64,000 bases of DNA from NCBI RefSeq assembly GCF_014651715.1, contig NZ_BMXK01000005.1, forward strand, positions 217,837 to 281,836, read 5' to 3'. Position numbers and translations under genes: made by a program. Each line of letters opens with the position of its first letter. Positions within the stretch are counted from its first letter, which is position 1. Under the pieces are notes generated by a model. That model saw only the letters and a program-made list of their open reading frames with translations. It was not told the DNA's origin and did not search any database. The stretch comes from Zhihengliuella salsuginis. Its GTDB lineage: Bacteria; Actinomycetota; Actinomycetes; Actinomycetales; Micrococcaceae. Below are positions 7,289-15,666 of the stretch, piece after piece.

Positions 7289-8674
7289 ATGGTCTACATC
7301 GATGCCGGCGCGCAGCTGACGACGTGGGAGTCGCCGTCGGCGATCAGCACCGCGGCCGGCTCCCTGAAGGTGAACGGAGCGGCGTTCCACCGGCAGTTCG
7401 AATCGTCGGCGGCAACGTGGCAGGGGCTGAGCTCCGCGTATCGGGGGCCGGAGAAGGAGCGGCTCGTCGGGGCCGCGTCGCTGGCGGAGTCGCAGGCGCG
7501 GTTCGTTGCGGACGCCACGGGACTGGCGGAGCGGACCCTGAACGATCTGGCGTCCAGGTTGCAGGGATTGATCGCCCGGCGGGAGGCGCTCGTGGCCGAC
7601 ACCTCGGCCTTCAACCGCCGCAACTCCGAGACAGCCGCGCACGAGCTCGACGGGTATGAGGCCAACCAGTACCGGGTCTTGGACGACGACCTGCTCCGGC
7701 TGCAGCGCGAGTACGAGGAAACGATTGAAGAGTGCGCGCGGACACTGCGCGGCGTCCGAGCCGGTCACGTGCACGAAGGCGAGTTCTACGATCACGACCT
7801 CGTGGACCTCCGGAAGGCGTCGTTCGATGCCGGGGCGGCGGTCCTGCCCGGCATCGAGCTCCCATCGACCGCCACGGTGACCACCATGACGCACGCGGTC
7901 TGGAAGTTCGCCGACGGGCTGACGTGGGATTCGCCGCCTTCTGCCGTGACCCGGACGATCGAGAAAGGGGCCGCACTCTACGGCGTTCCGCTCTCCTCCG
8001 GCCTGGCCGGGATTTCCAATGCGCTCTTGCGGCGTTCACACTCCGGTGAGCCGTTCAGGGACCGCTTCCTGCGGGAATTCAAGTCGCGGCTCATCTCCTC
8101 GACGCCGCTGGTGGGTGACGCGGCGGCCTGGAAGGAGAGCAGGAAACACGCCCTGCCGGTTCCCGGGGTGACGGGATCGACGACCACGACGAGTGGCGCT
8201 GCCGGCGAAATGTTGAAGACCGTCTCGACTGACATCGTCGACCGGGTCAGTGGCGTCAACGCGCGTCCCCTCCTGGTGCGCACTGGTGCTGCCCTCGGGA
8301 CGGCGGGCACGGCCCTGACCGTGGGGTTCGAATTCAACGACCAGTACAAGCAGAACAAGCAGCAGGTGGCGCAGGAACACCCGGAGATGACGGCGGACGA
8401 GGTCAGCACCGAGGCCGCGCACGACGCAGGGGCGAATACCCTGGGTCGAACCGCCGCCAGTATCGTGGCTGCAGCCGGTGCCGGCGCCCTCGCCGGAAGT
8501 GTCATCCCCGGGCCGGGGACCCTGATCGGTTTTGCCGGCGGAATCCTCGGTGGAATCGCTGCGGAGGTCGATTTCCTCCCGGATGTCGACGGTGACGGTC
8601 AGAAGGACAGCATCGCCGACGCTACGGGGCAGTTCTTTGAGGACAGGTGGGACGACATGAGAGGAGCAGATTAG
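7289..8674 (+). CDS. Putative T7SS effector / polymorphic-toxin-like protein
   Basis: The 461-residue protein has a long helical N-terminal half (residues 1-190, several heptad-like stretches such as LQREYEETIEECARTLRGV), a middle linker, and a C-terminal hydrophobic glycine-zipper region (AAGAGALAGSVIPGPGTLIGF near residues 395-415) followed by a calcium-loop-like DVDGDGQKDSI. There is no Sec signal. This order (helical LXG/WXG-type head, membrane-active tail) is seen in type VII secretion toxins, but no catalytic toxin motif is visible. The gene sits between a small helical protein and a membrane protein whose start overlaps its stop (TAGTG). A pore-forming role is a guess. Confidence 0.5.
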   Translation: MVYIDAGAQLTTWESPSAISTAAGSLKVNGAAFHRQFESSAATWQGLSSAYRGPEKERLVGAASLAESQARFVADATGLAERTLNDLASRLQGLIARREALVADTSAFNRRNSETAAHELDGYEANQYRVLDDDLLRLQREYEETIEECARTLRGVRAGHVHEGEFYDHDLVDLRKASFDAGAAVLPGIELPSTATVTTMTHAVWKFADGLTWDSPPSAVTRTIEKGAALYGVPLSSGLAGISNALLRRSHSGEPFRDRFLREFKSRLISSTPLVGDAAAWKESRKHALPVPGVTGSTTTTSGAAGEMLKTVSTDIVDRVSGVNARPLLVRTGAALGTAGTALTVGFEFNDQYKQNKQQVAQEHPEMTADEVSTEAAHDAGANTLGRTAASIVAAAGAGALAGSVIPGPGTLIGFAGGILGGIAAEVDFLPDVDGDGQKDSIADATGQFFEDRWDDMRGAD

Positions 8675-9675
8675 TGGGAGTGTTTGTTCCCCTTCAAGTG
8701 TTCGCCCTGTTGGTGGCACTGCCATGGGCTCTGGCTTGGTTCGGAAGGAGCGCCGCCTGGGTTGAAGGGCGCAAACGCGGCTGGCCCCCACTCTTCTTCT
8801 TCGCCGGTTGGTGCATGGCCGAAGGTGCAGCGCTGCATTATCTCGTGACGCCGTATGGCAGCAACGAGGAGCCCTTGCTGAACTGGCCGCTGCTCGACGA
8901 TTTCACGACGATTCTAGGTTTTGGTGGGACTTTACTCGGTCTTGTGGGGTGGCTCGTGTGGTGGCCGCGGTTCTTGCTGCCCGGGTGGGTGCAGGAGCGG
9001 CTGAAGGCGGGGGATCCCGTCCGGACGGCGCGTCCGCTGGCGGAGGTGCAGCACTTGATGACGAAGCCGCAGAACCTGGAGCCGGACTTCACGCCCACCA
9101 TCGAACAGCTCTCCTTGCCGACGACGATCCGCGTGAAGACAGCGCGCTGGTGGTTCGGCGGGCTCTTCTGCTGCCTGGGGGCCCTCATGATGCTCAGCGT
9201 CTTGTTCGGGATTCCGGCGGATGCCTATTCGGAGCCGTCGGGGTCGCTGGGCGTGCTGCGTCTACTGTCTATCGTCGGGTTGCCGTTGACTCTGTGGCTG
9301 GCTGTCTACTACCTGCGGGGCGCCGTGCGTCCGGACCACATCACACTGTCCAGTACAGGGGTTCGGGCCACCAGCTGGGGGCTCGTCTGGGACGAGATCG
9401 AGGAAGTCGAGGTAAAGGGCGACCCCACCTCTCATAAGGGACAGGTGATCGTGCGGCCGGAGCTTGTCGCCTTCTCGAGGGAGCGGGAGAACAACAAGTG
9501 GCTCTCGGGCAGGCCTTTGAGGCTGGGCGGGCTGGCGAGCGACCAGCCGTACCTCCGCTTCCAGCCGGGCACCGATATTATGCCGGGCACCCTCGCCGAG
9601 ATCATTCGCCAGCTTCGAGACTGGCGCCGGGTGGAAAGCGACCACCAGCAGGACGACGGTTTCACCCATGACTGA
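8674..9675 (+). CDS. Membrane protein with C-terminal PH-like domain, possible immunity protein
   Basis: The 333-residue product has about five membrane segments (near residues 5-22, 40-58, 78-98, 158-180 and 196-214) and a cytosolic C-terminal part with a beta-rich, PH-like pattern (HITLSSTGVRATSWGLVWDEIEEVEV). The GTG at 8674 overlaps the previous stop by one base and follows GAGAGGAG. Coupled translation with the putative effector gene suggests that the two act together; a membrane protein is a plausible immunity factor against a membrane-active toxin. No recognised family name. Confidence 0.6.
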   Translation: MGVFVPLQVFALLVALPWALAWFGRSAAWVEGRKRGWPPLFFFAGWCMAEGAALHYLVTPYGSNEEPLLNWPLLDDFTTILGFGGTLLGLVGWLVWWPRFLLPGWVQERLKAGDPVRTARPLAEVQHLMTKPQNLEPDFTPTIEQLSLPTTIRVKTARWWFGGLFCCLGALMMLSVLFGIPADAYSEPSGSLGVLRLLSIVGLPLTLWLAVYYLRGAVRPDHITLSSTGVRATSWGLVWDEIEEVEVKGDPTSHKGQVIVRPELVAFSRERENNKWLSGRPLRLGGLASDQPYLRFQPGTDIMPGTLAEIIRQLRDWRRVESDHQQDDGFTHD

Positions 9676-11023
9676 CCGCAGGCAGCAGGAGTGGGCGACG
9701 GTGCGGCTCGGGCCGGCCGTCGTCGACGCGCCCTCCGACTGGATCGTCGAGCGGGACGGAAGCGACGGCGTCGTCGTGCTGCGCATGCCCCTCGACGAGA
9801 CGGACCTCGGCGAACTGGCGACTACCCCAGGGTTCGTGCACCCCAACCTCGTCCTGCGGTACCTCGAATCGCCTCCGGCCGCGGGCGGCGTGGCCAAGAC
9901 GGCCGCCGACGAGCTGGTCGGCGCCCTGACGGGTTCCAAAGGATCGACCGTCCTGACGGTCGCGGCCACACCGATCAACGGGTACCCGAGCCGCACCCAG
10001 GTGATCGCGGGGATCCACCAGCGCAGTCCGTACCAGGTGGACCGCTGGTTCATCGGCGTCGGCGATGCGGTCGTCGAGATCTCGCTGACGCTGCCCGCGA
10101 TGATCCTGCCGGACATGGTCGCCCTCGGCGGGGAGGTCGCCTGCTCGATCCGCCTCCACCCCGACGCCGAAGCGCCGCCCGAACCCGCTCACCCGGCGAT
10201 CCCCGAGTCGCTGCGCGATGCCGTCCTCGAAGAACACGTGCGCGGGCTCGACACGGAACAGGACCTCGCGCCCGTCGAGTCCATCGCGAGTCTTCTGGAC
10301 GGCGCCGATCGCGCATCGCTGCCCGGCAGCAGTGCTCGTATCATCCTGGAGGCCGCCGACTACCTGCTTCACGCCGACGAAGCCGGGCTGAGCGCCCGGT
10401 TCGGCTCCCCGGTCCGGCCCGAGATCCTGGAACTGCAGGAACTCGGCATCCTCACCGGGACCGCGCTCACGGGCAAGGGGCGCCAAATCGTCTCCGGGGT
10501 CGCCGGCCGCGGCCAGCTCAGCCTCGAAGGAGTCTCGGCCGGCCGTACGACGGCGGGCGACGTCTGGTTCGACGGCGACCAGGCCACGCTGCTGCTCGGC
10601 CCCACGCTGGCCGACCTCCGGGACGGGGCGACAGGGCACATCTACGTGCTGCGCGAGCTCGCCCTGTCCGTGCCGACCATCCTCGCCGCGTGGACGCGGA
10701 ACGACGCCGCCTGGTTCGTCGATCACAGCGTCCGGCTCAGCAGCGCGAACCTGGACGAACGTCTCGACGGCCACCAGCCGGGCGGCGGCCCCGAGGACCT
10801 CGCCGCCTTCGACCGCGAGCTCGTCGGCGACGGCCTCACCCGGTGGACGTGCGCAGCAGGCGGTGAGGAGGCGCCCCTCATCTGGTTCGGCGGCACGGGC
10901 CGCGGGCCGCTGGTGCCCACCGAGGACACCGGCGACGCCGTCCGCCTCACGACGGTCTCCGCGCTGCAGATCCACGACGAAATCTCCCGCCTCGCAGCGG
11001 TCGCCGCCGCGCAAGGCGGATAG
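9668..11023 (+). CDS. Hypothetical protein with DcrB/LpqN-like N-terminal domain
   Basis: The 451-residue protein starts inside the previous gene (8-bp overlap). Residues 1-155 resemble the DcrB/LpqN/PsbP fold (TVRLGPAVVDAPSDWIV, later FIGVGDAVVEISLTLP); residues 160-451 form a second, unrecognised domain rich in beta strands and ending with a helix. It lacks a signal peptide. Mycobacterial ESX loci often encode accessory proteins with similar two-part organisation, so a role in the secretion cassette is plausible but not shown. Confidence 0.55.
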   Translation: MTDRRQQEWATVRLGPAVVDAPSDWIVERDGSDGVVVLRMPLDETDLGELATTPGFVHPNLVLRYLESPPAAGGVAKTAADELVGALTGSKGSTVLTVAATPINGYPSRTQVIAGIHQRSPYQVDRWFIGVGDAVVEISLTLPAMILPDMVALGGEVACSIRLHPDAEAPPEPAHPAIPESLRDAVLEEHVRGLDTEQDLAPVESIASLLDGADRASLPGSSARIILEAADYLLHADEAGLSARFGSPVRPEILELQELGILTGTALTGKGRQIVSGVAGRGQLSLEGVSAGRTTAGDVWFDGDQATLLLGPTLADLRDGATGHIYVLRELALSVPTILAAWTRNDAAWFVDHSVRLSSANLDERLDGHQPGGGPEDLAAFDRELVGDGLTRWTCAAGGEEAPLIWFGGTGRGPLVPTEDTGDAVRLTTVSALQIHDEISRLAAVAAAQGG

Positions 11024-11026
11024 ACT
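11021..11026 (+). promoter_or_regulatory. -10 hexamer TAGACT for leaderless GTG at 11033
   Basis: TAGACT ends six bases before the GTG and also contains the stop codon of the preceding gene. One of the recurrent TANNNT-6/7-start signatures in this window. Confidence 0.55.
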
Positions 11027-11032
11027 CGCCGC

Positions 11033-12043
11033 GTGAATCCAGCCCGCAGCGCCGCGCGCCTCGTCGACGGGATGGAGCGCCACCAGGCCGGGCTCTACCT
11101 GGCCGCGATCGCGCTCGGTGCCGCCGCCGGCCTCGGACTGCCGCGGCTCGCGGGCCCGGCCACCGAGCTGATCAACCCGGTGCTCGGGCTGCTGCTGTAC
11201 GCGACGTTCCTCTCCATCCCCGTCGCCCACCTGGCGCGCGCCGTCCGCGACTGGCGCTTCCTGCTCACGCTCCTCGCCCTCAACTTCGTCCTCGTCCCGC
11301 CCGTGGTCTTCGCCCTCTCGCGCCTCGTCGCCGACGACGACGCCCTCACTCTCGGCCTGCTCTTCGTCCTGCTCACCCCGTGCGTCGACTACGTCATCGT
11401 CTTCACCGGGCTCGCCGGCGGTGCCAAGGAGCGCCTGCTCGCCGCCGCGCCCATCCTCCTGCTGGCCCAGCTGCTCGCCCTGCCCGGCCTGCTGTGGCTC
11501 ATGGCGGGGCACGACGTCGTCGCGCACCTTGACCTCGCGCCCTTCGCCGACGCTCTGGTGTACCTCATCCTGCTCCCGCTGGCCGCCGCCGTCGCCACGC
11601 AGAGGCTCGCCGAGCGCGGCGGCACCCGGATCCGGCCGGCGGCGCGGGGCCTCGGCGCGGCGGTGCTGGGCGCGATGGTCCCGCTGATGATGCTCACGCT
11701 CGCCGTGGTCGTGGCGTCGCAGGTCCACGCGGTGAGCCTCGAGCTGGGCCGGCTGGCGCGCCTCGTCCCGGTCTACGCGGCGTTCGGGGCGGTCATGCTC
11801 GGCGCCGGTTGGCTCTTCGGCCGTGCGCCCGCCTGGTTCGGCCGGCCCGGATTCGACATCGCCGCGCGCCGCGCGATCGTCTTCTCCGGCGCGACCCGCA
11901 ACTCGCTCGTCGTCCTGCCGCTGGTCCTCGCGCTGCCGGCCGCGTTCGATCTGGCACCGCTCGCCGTCGTGACCCAGACCCTCGTCGAGCTGATCCTGAT
12001 GGTGGTCCTCGTCCGGATCGTCCCGCGCTTGATCCCCGCGTGA
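11033..12043 (+). CDS. Bile acid:sodium symporter / ACR3-like transporter
   Basis: The 336-residue protein has about ten hydrophobic helices and the SBF/ACR3 motifs: LLYATFLSIPV near residue 55, LLTPCVDYVIVFTGLAGG near 112-130, and a conserved SGATRNSLVVLPLVLALP near 290. The Thr-Pro-Cys-x-Asp motif resembles the ACR3 cysteine motif, so arsenite efflux is possible, though no ArsR or ArsC is adjacent. The GTG start follows TAGACT by six bases, indicating a leaderless mRNA. Confidence 0.85.
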   Translation: MNPARSAARLVDGMERHQAGLYLAAIALGAAAGLGLPRLAGPATELINPVLGLLLYATFLSIPVAHLARAVRDWRFLLTLLALNFVLVPPVVFALSRLVADDDALTLGLLFVLLTPCVDYVIVFTGLAGGAKERLLAAAPILLLAQLLALPGLLWLMAGHDVVAHLDLAPFADALVYLILLPLAAAVATQRLAERGGTRIRPAARGLGAAVLGAMVPLMMLTLAVVVASQVHAVSLELGRLARLVPVYAAFGAVMLGAGWLFGRAPAWFGRPGFDIAARRAIVFSGATRNSLVVLPLVLALPAAFDLAPLAVVTQTLVELILMVVLVRIVPRLIPA

Positions 12044-12067
12044 CACGAGGGCCCTAAACTGGGCGAC

Positions 12068-12445
12068 GTGAAGAAGTGGATTCTGCTGGCCATCGCGGTC
12101 GTCGCCGAGGTGACCGCGACGCTCTGCCTCAAGGGTGCCCTCGAGCAGCCGTGGCTGTACACGGTCGTGGCCGCCGGCTACATCGCCGCGTTCGGCCTGC
12201 TCGGCCGCGTGCTGCGCGCCGGCATGCCCCTGGGTGTCGCCTACGGGCTGTGGAGCGCCGCCGGCGTGGTGCTGACGGCGCTCGCCTCCGCCGTCGTCTT
12301 CTCCGAACCCATCACGCCGCTGATGGCGTGCGGGTTCGTCCTCGTGATCGGCGGGGTCCTCCTCGTCGAGATCGGCCACCAGCGGGCCGTGCCCCGCGTC
12401 CGTGCGCGCCGGCACGACGACGGCGCCTCGCAGGCGGCGTCGTGA
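12068..12445 (+). CDS. Small multidrug resistance (SMR) family subunit
   Basis: The 125-residue protein has four membrane helices. Glu14 in AVVAEVTATLCLKGA is the conserved proton/drug-coupling acid of SMR pumps, and MPLGVAYGLWSAAGVVLTAL is the third-helix signature. Its stop overlaps the next SMR gene by four bases (GTGA), so the two probably form a heteromeric pair such as EbrAB or YkkCD. A 15-residue basic tail RARRHDDGASQAAS extends it beyond the usual 105-110 residues. TAAACT (12055-12060) lies seven bases upstream, leaving no room for a guanidine riboswitch. Confidence 0.9.
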   Translation: MKKWILLAIAVVAEVTATLCLKGALEQPWLYTVVAAGYIAAFGLLGRVLRAGMPLGVAYGLWSAAGVVLTALASAVVFSEPITPLMACGFVLVIGGVLLVEIGHQRAVPRVRARRHDDGASQAAS

Positions 12446-12783
12446 CCGGCCCGACGGTGCTGGCCTGGGTGTTCCTCGCGGCCGCTGTGGTCCTCGAAGT
12501 CGGCGGAACCATGAGTCTGCGCGCGGCAACCCATGCCAGCCGCTGGTGGTACCTGGGCGTCGGCCTCTGCTACGCGGGGGCCTTCGTCCTGCTCACCCTC
12601 GCGCTCGCGAATTCGATGCCACTCGGCGTCGCCTACGGGGTGTGGGCCGCGTCGGGTGTGGCCCTGACCGCGGTGCTGAGCCGGCTGATCTTCAAGGAGC
12701 CCCTGACCCTGATGATGACGGTCGGGATCGTCATGATCTGCGGGGGAGTCCTGCTCATCGAACAGGGCGCCGTGCACGCGTAG
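12442..12783 (+). CDS. SMR family subunit, partner of preceding gene
   Basis: The 113-residue protein again has four helices, with the coupling Glu in AAAVVLEVGGTMSLRAA and the signature MPLGVAYGVWAASGVALTAV. It begins with GTG inside the stop of the first SMR gene, so translation is coupled. Substrates of paired SMR pumps include quaternary ammonium compounds, guanidinium compounds and polyamines; this pair cannot be assigned more closely. The opposite charge tails of the two subunits suggest fixed, dual membrane orientation. Confidence 0.9.
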   Translation: MTGPTVLAWVFLAAAVVLEVGGTMSLRAATHASRWWYLGVGLCYAGAFVLLTLALANSMPLGVAYGVWAASGVALTAVLSRLIFKEPLTLMMTVGIVMICGGVLLIEQGAVHA

Positions 12784-12793
12784 CCGCTTCCCG

Positions 12794-12838
12794 TGCGCGG
12801 GAGTCGCTCACGTTTCGAGCAATGATTCCTCCCGCGCA
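12794..12838. terminator. Hairpin between convergent SMR and zinc-ABC genes
   Basis: TGCGCGGGAG (12794-12803) pairs with CTCCCGCGCA (12829-12838) across a 25-base loop. The place between convergent genes fits a two-way terminator, though the loop is long. Confidence 0.4.
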
Positions 12839-12842
12839 TCGG

Positions 12843-13478
12843 TCAAAACGTCGTTGACGCGCCGACGCGCCGCCCCGCCTCGAGCCTGACCACCCGGTCG
12901 GCGGCCGCAATCGAGGCCTCGTCGTGGCTCACGCACGCGACGGCGCGCCCCGCCGCGGCCTGGTCGGCCAGGATCTGCCGCGTCCGCTCCCGGCTCGCCG
13001 CGTCCAGGTTGGCCGCCGGTTCGTCGAGCAGCAGCACGCGCGCGTCCTGCACGATGCCCTGCGCCAGCATCGCCCGCTGGCGCTGCCCGCCGGAGAGGCC
13101 GGCCAGCGGGCGGCGTTCGAACCCCGCGAGGTCGACGGCGGCGATGGCTTCGGCGATGGCGGCCCGCGCGTCGCGGCGCCTGCTCCGCCCCCACGTTCCC
13201 ATCGCGACGACGTCGTGCACCGTCACCGGAAGCGATTCCGGTGCCGCGGGGCGCTGCAGGACCAGGGCGACGGGGGTGTCCGCGTCGACCCGGCCGGCGC
13301 GCGGGGTGCGGACGCCGGCGAGGATCTCGATCAGGGTCGACTTGCCGGAGCCGTTGGGCCCGGCGATCGCGGTGACCGTTCCGGGTGGCAGCTCGAGGCC
13401 GACGTCGTGCAGGACGTCGTGGCCGTCGTAGGCGAAGCAGAGGCCGCGGGCGGAGAGGGACGGGGGTGTTGTGACCAT
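12843..13478 (-). CDS. aztA: Zinc ABC transporter ATP-binding protein AztA-like
   Basis: The 211-residue ATPase has Walker A GPNGSGKST (40-48), signature LSGGQ (128-132) and Walker B VLLLDE (148-153) of the metal (ZnuC/AztA) group. It would energise the permease encoded by the divergent gene. A Zur-type box lies between the two start codons, and GGAGGG precedes this ATG. Azt rather than Znu is chosen because the locus also encodes AztD-like proteins. Confidence 0.88.
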   Translation of the reverse strand: MVTTPPSLSARGLCFAYDGHDVLHDVGLELPPGTVTAIAGPNGSGKSTLIEILAGVRTPRAGRVDADTPVALVLQRPAAPESLPVTVHDVVAMGTWGRSRRRDARAAIAEAIAAVDLAGFERRPLAGLSGGQRQRAMLAQGIVQDARVLLLDEPAANLDAASRERTRQILADQAAAGRAVACVSHDEASIAAADRVVRLEAGRRVGASTTF

Positions 13479-13494
13479 CCCTCCACGATACGTT

Positions 13495-13513
13495 ATTGAG
13501 AATGAATCTCATT
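13495..13513. promoter_or_regulatory. Zur-type operator between divergent azt genes
   Basis: The sequence ATTGAGAATGAATCTCATT contains TGAGA and TCTCA arms around ATGAA and matches the general actinobacterial Zur/Fur box pattern. It sits between a possible aztA -10 (TAACGT on the minus strand, 13490-13495) and a possible aztB -10 (TAGCGT, 13520-13525), so one repressor dimer could shut both promoters when zinc is plentiful. Confidence 0.7.
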
Positions 13514-13533
13514 TAATGCTAGCGTGGCGACTC

Positions 13534-15666
13534 GTGTTCACCTGGCTCAGCGATCCCTTCTCCTCGTCCTTCATGGCCAACGCCCTGCTCGGCGGGTCCC
13601 TCGTCGCCACGATCTGCGGCATCGTCGGAACGTGGGTGGTCGTGCGGGGCATGGCCTTCCTCGGCGAGGCGATCGGGCACGGCATGCTCCCCGGCGTCGC
13701 GCTGGCGACCGTCCTCGGGCTGCCGGCCATGCTCGGCGGAGCGCTCAGCGCGGCCGCGATGAGCGCCACCATCGGTCTGCTCCAACGCCGCGGGCGGCTC
13801 TCCTACGACACGAGCATCGGCCTCCTGTTCGTCGGCATGCTCTCGCTCGGCATCATCATCGTCTCCCACTCGCGCAGTTTCGCGACCGACGCCACCGTCA
13901 TGCTCTTCGGCGACATCCTCGCCATCCGGGGGCCGGACATCGCGGTCCTCGCGGCCGCCCTCGCCGTCACGGCGGCGATCGCCTTCCTCTTCCACCGCTC
14001 TTTCGTCGCGGCGGCGTTCGACGTCCGCGTGGCCGCCACCCTGGGCCTGCGCCCCCGGCTGGCCCAGGTCATGCTGGTCGCCCTGGTGACGCTGGCCGTG
14101 GTCGCGTCCTACCAGGCGGTCGGGTCGCTGCTCGTCGTCGGACTCCTGCTCGCGCCGGCCGTCGCCGCCGGCCGCTGGACGCGGAGGATCGGGACCACGA
14201 TGGCCGCCGCCGCCGCGTTCGGCGTCGCCTCCGTCGCCGGCGGGCTCCTGGTCTCCTGGTACTTCGCCACGGCCGCCGGTTCGTCGATCGCCTGCACGGC
14301 GATCCTCCTCGCCGCACTCTCCGCGGCGGCCCGCTCCGTTTTCGACCGGTGGACCGACCGGTGGGCGACGCACGGCGGACAGCCGGAAGCCGCCACGGGG
14401 CGCACCACGGGCCGCGCCAAGGCCCGGGCGGGTGCGCTGGTCGCGTCCGCGGCCGCCGTCGTGGTGGTCGCCACCGGGTGCGCTCCGGGCGCCGCCGACG
14501 GCGGGGACGCGACCGCGGACGCCCCGAGCGCCGAAGCGGACCACGGGAAGATCGAGGGGGCCGAGGAGCTCTCGGAACCGCCACTTCATCTGGTCTCCAT
14601 CGACGACGCCGGACGGGTCGGCCTCCTGGATCTGCTCACGGAGGAGACGGCCGACCTGGGCGCCGTCGGCGCCCCGAGGGCCACCCACAGCGACGGCCGG
14701 TACGTCTTCGCAACCACCGACGACGGCGTCGAGATCATCGACAGCGGCGCCTGGACGTGGGACCACGCCGACCACTTCCACTACTACCGCCAGCCGGCCC
14801 GGGTCGTCGGCCTCGTCGAAGGCGGCGGCGAGGCCGCGGTGTCGACGCCGATGCTGCCCACGGCGGGTTCGACCGGGGTGTACTTCCCCGGATCGGCCGA
14901 AGCCGTCCTCCTGGACAACCACGCGCTCGCCCAGGGGCGCGTCGAGGAGAAGTTCCGGATCGAGACCACCGCGCACCGGGGGCTCGTCGCCCCCGTGGGC
15001 GACGGCGCGGTCCTCGTGCCCGCCGACGGGTCCGGCACGGCCGCCGGGCTCCAGTACTACGACGGCGACGGCGCGCCAGTCGACGGCGCCACGGCGGAGT
15101 GCCGCGCGGCCCGGGGGACGATCACCACGCGTGTCGGCGTCGCGATCGGCTGCGACGACGGCGCCGTCGTCGTCACCGCTGGGGAGGGGGCAGTGCCCGA
15201 ATTCGCCTTCGTGCCCTACCCGGACGGTACCGACGTGCCACCGGCCACGAATTTCGAGGCCCGCAAAGGCCGGCCCAGCGTCGCCGCTCTCGCCGGCGAC
15301 CCCGGAGACGCCCGGGACATCTGGGTCCTCGACACCAGGGAGAAGTCGTGGAATCTCGTACCGGCCGGACGCGAACTGGTCGCCGTGGCAGCCGTCGACG
15401 ACGCCGACGGCCACCTGGTCGCGCTCGATACCGAGGGCCGCGTCCGGGTCTACCTGGCGGAGACAGGCGAGGAGATCGGGGCCACCGAACCACTCGTGGG
15501 TGATCCGGGCGCCGGCACGGGCCTCGTGGTCGACGCCCAGCGCGCCTACGTGAACGACCCCGCCACGGGGACCGTGCACGAAGTCGCCTATGCCGGCGAA
15601 GTCCGCCTGGCCCGCAGCCTCGAGACCCCCACCCGCCCCGACTACTTCGCGGAGACCGGACGATGA
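13534..15666 (+). CDS. aztB: Fusion of zinc ABC permease (AztB) and AztD-like beta-propeller lipoprotein
   Basis: The 710-residue frame joins two proteins. Residues 1-285 are a ZnuB/AztB-type permease (VVVRGMAFLGEAIGHGMLPG near 35-55, SLLVVGLLLAPAVAAG near 200). After a basic cytosolic linker comes a hydrophobic segment and the lipobox VVATGC (Cys316), then an AztD-like beta-propeller with DHADHFHYY at 410-418. I found no ATG, GTG or TTG between the permease and the lipobox that could start a separate lipoprotein. The GTG at 13534 follows TAGCGT by eight bases; ATG at 13516 is the alternative start. The propeller lacks the His found in the free AztD at the CPSIHGEG position (here CRAARGTI). 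The next gene overlaps by ATGA. Confidence 0.85.
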   Translation: MFTWLSDPFSSSFMANALLGGSLVATICGIVGTWVVVRGMAFLGEAIGHGMLPGVALATVLGLPAMLGGALSAAAMSATIGLLQRRGRLSYDTSIGLLFVGMLSLGIIIVSHSRSFATDATVMLFGDILAIRGPDIAVLAAALAVTAAIAFLFHRSFVAAAFDVRVAATLGLRPRLAQVMLVALVTLAVVASYQAVGSLLVVGLLLAPAVAAGRWTRRIGTTMAAAAAFGVASVAGGLLVSWYFATAAGSSIACTAILLAALSAAARSVFDRWTDRWATHGGQPEAATGRTTGRAKARAGALVASAAAVVVVATGCAPGAADGGDATADAPSAEADHGKIEGAEELSEPPLHLVSIDDAGRVGLLDLLTEETADLGAVGAPRATHSDGRYVFATTDDGVEIIDSGAWTWDHADHFHYYRQPARVVGLVEGGGEAAVSTPMLPTAGSTGVYFPGSAEAVLLDNHALAQGRVEEKFRIETTAHRGLVAPVGDGAVLVPADGSGTAAGLQYYDGDGAPVDGATAECRAARGTITTRVGVAIGCDDGAVVVTAGEGAVPEFAFVPYPDGTDVPPATNFEARKGRPSVAALAGDPGDARDIWVLDTREKSWNLVPAGRELVAVAAVDDADGHLVALDTEGRVRVYLAETGEEIGATEPLVGDPGAGTGLVVDAQRAYVNDPATGTVHEVAYAGEVRLARSLETPTRPDYFAETGR

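Noticed and set aside
9662..12529. A 955-codon open frame on the minus strand
   Set aside because: It is antisense to four recognisable genes, is rich in Arg/Asp/Gly/His as expected from GC-rich shadow frames, and has no domain.
12068..12783. Guanidine riboswitch control of the paired SMR genes
   Set aside because: A -10 hexamer lies seven bases before the first start codon, so there is no leader long enough to fold an aptamer.
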